Of a stretch of 5,409 nt of DNA, positions 4,869 through 5,409 are shown one piece after another. Origin of the DNA: Candidatus Bathyarchaeota archaeon B26-1 (GTDB lineage: Archaea > Thermoproteota > Bathyarchaeia > Bathyarchaeales > B26-1); assembly GCA_001593925.1 (NCBI GenBank), contig LUCD01000120.1:1-5409 (forward strand), given 5' to 3'. Below the pieces are notes generated by a model. The model was not told the origin of the DNA. It was given only the letters and a program-made list of their open reading frames with translations, and did not search any database. The translations under genes and the position numbers were made by a program. Every line of letters starts with the position of its first letter. Position 1 is the stretch's first letter.

Positions 4869-5090
4869 ATGGGCATTAGGTTCTCCTTTGAGGAGAGGCT
4901 GAGCCAGTTGGGGGTTAGGACATTCCTCGAGTCTTGCATGCGGCTCTTACGCCTTGCGAAGAAGCCTGGGAAGAATGAGCTCTGGCTCTCGATCAAGATT
5001 TGTTTCATCGGAGTCTCTCTCATCGGCTTTATAGGGTTCATAATAAAGATTCTCTCCCTCATGCTTGCAACAGGGTTCTTCGGAGGATAA
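4869..5090 (+). CDS. secE: Protein translocase subunit SecE (Sec61 gamma homologue)
   Basis: A 73-residue SecE, the small essential clamp subunit of the SecYE(beta) protein-export channel in the cytoplasmic membrane. The amphipathic N-terminal helix (about 5-30) leads into LAKKPGKNELWL (29-40), the basic conserved hinge of the family (KKP then charged residues), followed by one transmembrane segment, about 42-68, rich in I, L, G and F. Length and layout match archaeal SecE/Sss1 proteins, with a single membrane pass. The ATG at 4869 is chosen because the TATA box at 4838 fits a leaderless start. secE next to spt5 is a conserved archaeal arrangement, which strengthens both calls. The spt5 ribosome binding site lies in its last codons, so the two are co-transcribed. 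Confidence 0.93.
   Translation: MGIRFSFEERLSQLGVRTFLESCMRLLRLAKKPGKNELWLSIKICFIGVSLIGFIGFIIKILSLMLATGFFGG
5082..5086 (+). promoter_or_regulatory. Ribosome binding site of spt5 inside the end of secE
   Basis: GGAGG spans the last glycine codons of secE, eight bases before the spt5 ATG at 5095. It fixes the spt5 start and couples its translation to secE. The operon's first gene appears leaderless while the internal gene uses a Shine-Dalgarno site, a common archaeal pattern. Confidence 0.7.
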
Positions 5091-5094
5091 TCGG

Positions 5095-5409
5095 ATGAGC
5101 AGTGAAGAGAAGAAGTCCTCCTCAACGCTTGTCTTCGCTATACGTACAACAGCCGGCCAAGAGAGGAACGTAGCCAACCTTATCGCTAACAGGGTTGAAG
5201 CGAATAATCTTCCTATAAAGGCTATACTTGTTCCAGAGGTCTTGAAGGGATACCTCTTCGTCGAGGCTGACGGCCCCCACGTCGTTGAGGAAGCCATAGC
5301 CGGAATAAAGCATGTCCGGTCTAGGGTTAAGGGGGTTATCTCGTTCTCCGAGGTCGAGAGATACGTCGTGGTAAAACCGGTAATTGAGGAGCTCGACGTC
5401 GGAGACATA
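5095..5409 (+). CDS. spt5: Transcription elongation factor Spt5 (NusG-like), 3' end outside window
   Basis: The first 105 residues of archaeal Spt5, the NusG homologue that with Spt4 (RpoE'') clamps RNA polymerase and keeps it processive. After a short polar N-terminus (MSSEEKKSSS), the NGN domain runs from about 12 to 88: LVFAIRTTAGQERNVANLI, then VPEVLKGYLFVEADG (46-60) with the hallmark GYLFVEA strand, then VEEAIAGIKHVRSRVKG. The linker VVVKPVIEEL leads to DVGDI, where a KOW domain should begin just beyond the window. The full protein is usually about 145-155 residues, so about a third is missing here. ATG 5095 is fixed by GGAGG in the end of secE and lies four bases after the secE stop. 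The archaeal operon often continues with ribosomal protein L11. Confidence 0.93.
   Translation, partial: MSSEEKKSSSTLVFAIRTTAGQERNVANLIANRVEANNLPIKAILVPEVLKGYLFVEADGPHVVEEAIAGIKHVRSRVKGVISFSEVERYVVVKPVIEELDVGDI

Noticed and set aside
4947..5408. 153-codon minus-strand frame across secE and spt5
   Set aside because: Antisense to two conserved housekeeping genes; no family features.

Overview
This window is almost certainly archaeal. Three things point that way: an archaeal/eukaryotic-type D-aminoacyl-tRNA deacylase (DtdA/GEK1 family), a secE-spt5 pair of the archaeal type (short SecE/Sss1-like protein, then a transcription elongation factor Spt5 NGN domain), and A/T-rich TATA-like boxes about 25 bases before several starts, one of which (secE) implies a leaderless mRNA. 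A Thermoproteota/TACK-type lineage seems most likely, but the sequence does not prove it.

Layout, left to right. Bases 1-526 hold the C-terminal half of dtdA (+); its last residues are in another frame, so the gene is frameshifted near base 455. Bases 540-1447 hold two paralogous PadR-type regulators in divergent orientation: an intact one on the minus strand (540-884) and a frameshifted, internally shortened one on the plus strand (1116-1447). The region between them carries a perfect 16-bp palindrome and a second small palindrome on the plus-strand core promoter. Bases 1467-1723 hold two small overlapping minus-strand reading frames, one encoding a 37-residue single-pass membrane protein behind a good ribosome binding site. 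Bases 1724-2050 have no convincing gene, but contain a nested hairpin (1811-1877), a 12-bp direct repeat flanking an inverted repeat (1915-1978), and a TATA-like box for the next gene.

Bases 2051-3643 encode a B12-binding-domain radical SAM protein of a family common in archaea but with no function assigned here. Bases 3644-3846 are intergenic, with competing stem-loops, a T-run and a palindromic promoter. Bases 3847-4803 encode a Gfo/Idh/MocA-type NAD(P)-dependent oxidoreductase. Bases 4869-5409 begin the conserved secE-spt5 operon, with spt5 cut by the window end.

The housekeeping ends (dtdA on the left, secE-spt5 on the right) bracket an accessory middle. The PadR pair probably regulates itself and perhaps the small membrane protein; the radical SAM protein and the oxidoreductase each have their own promoter and are not clearly linked. 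I see no insertion sequence, CRISPR array, tRNA or rRNA, and no clear new multi-gene system. The best candidates for something undescribed are the small membrane protein, the structured region at 1811-1978, and the PadR operator region.
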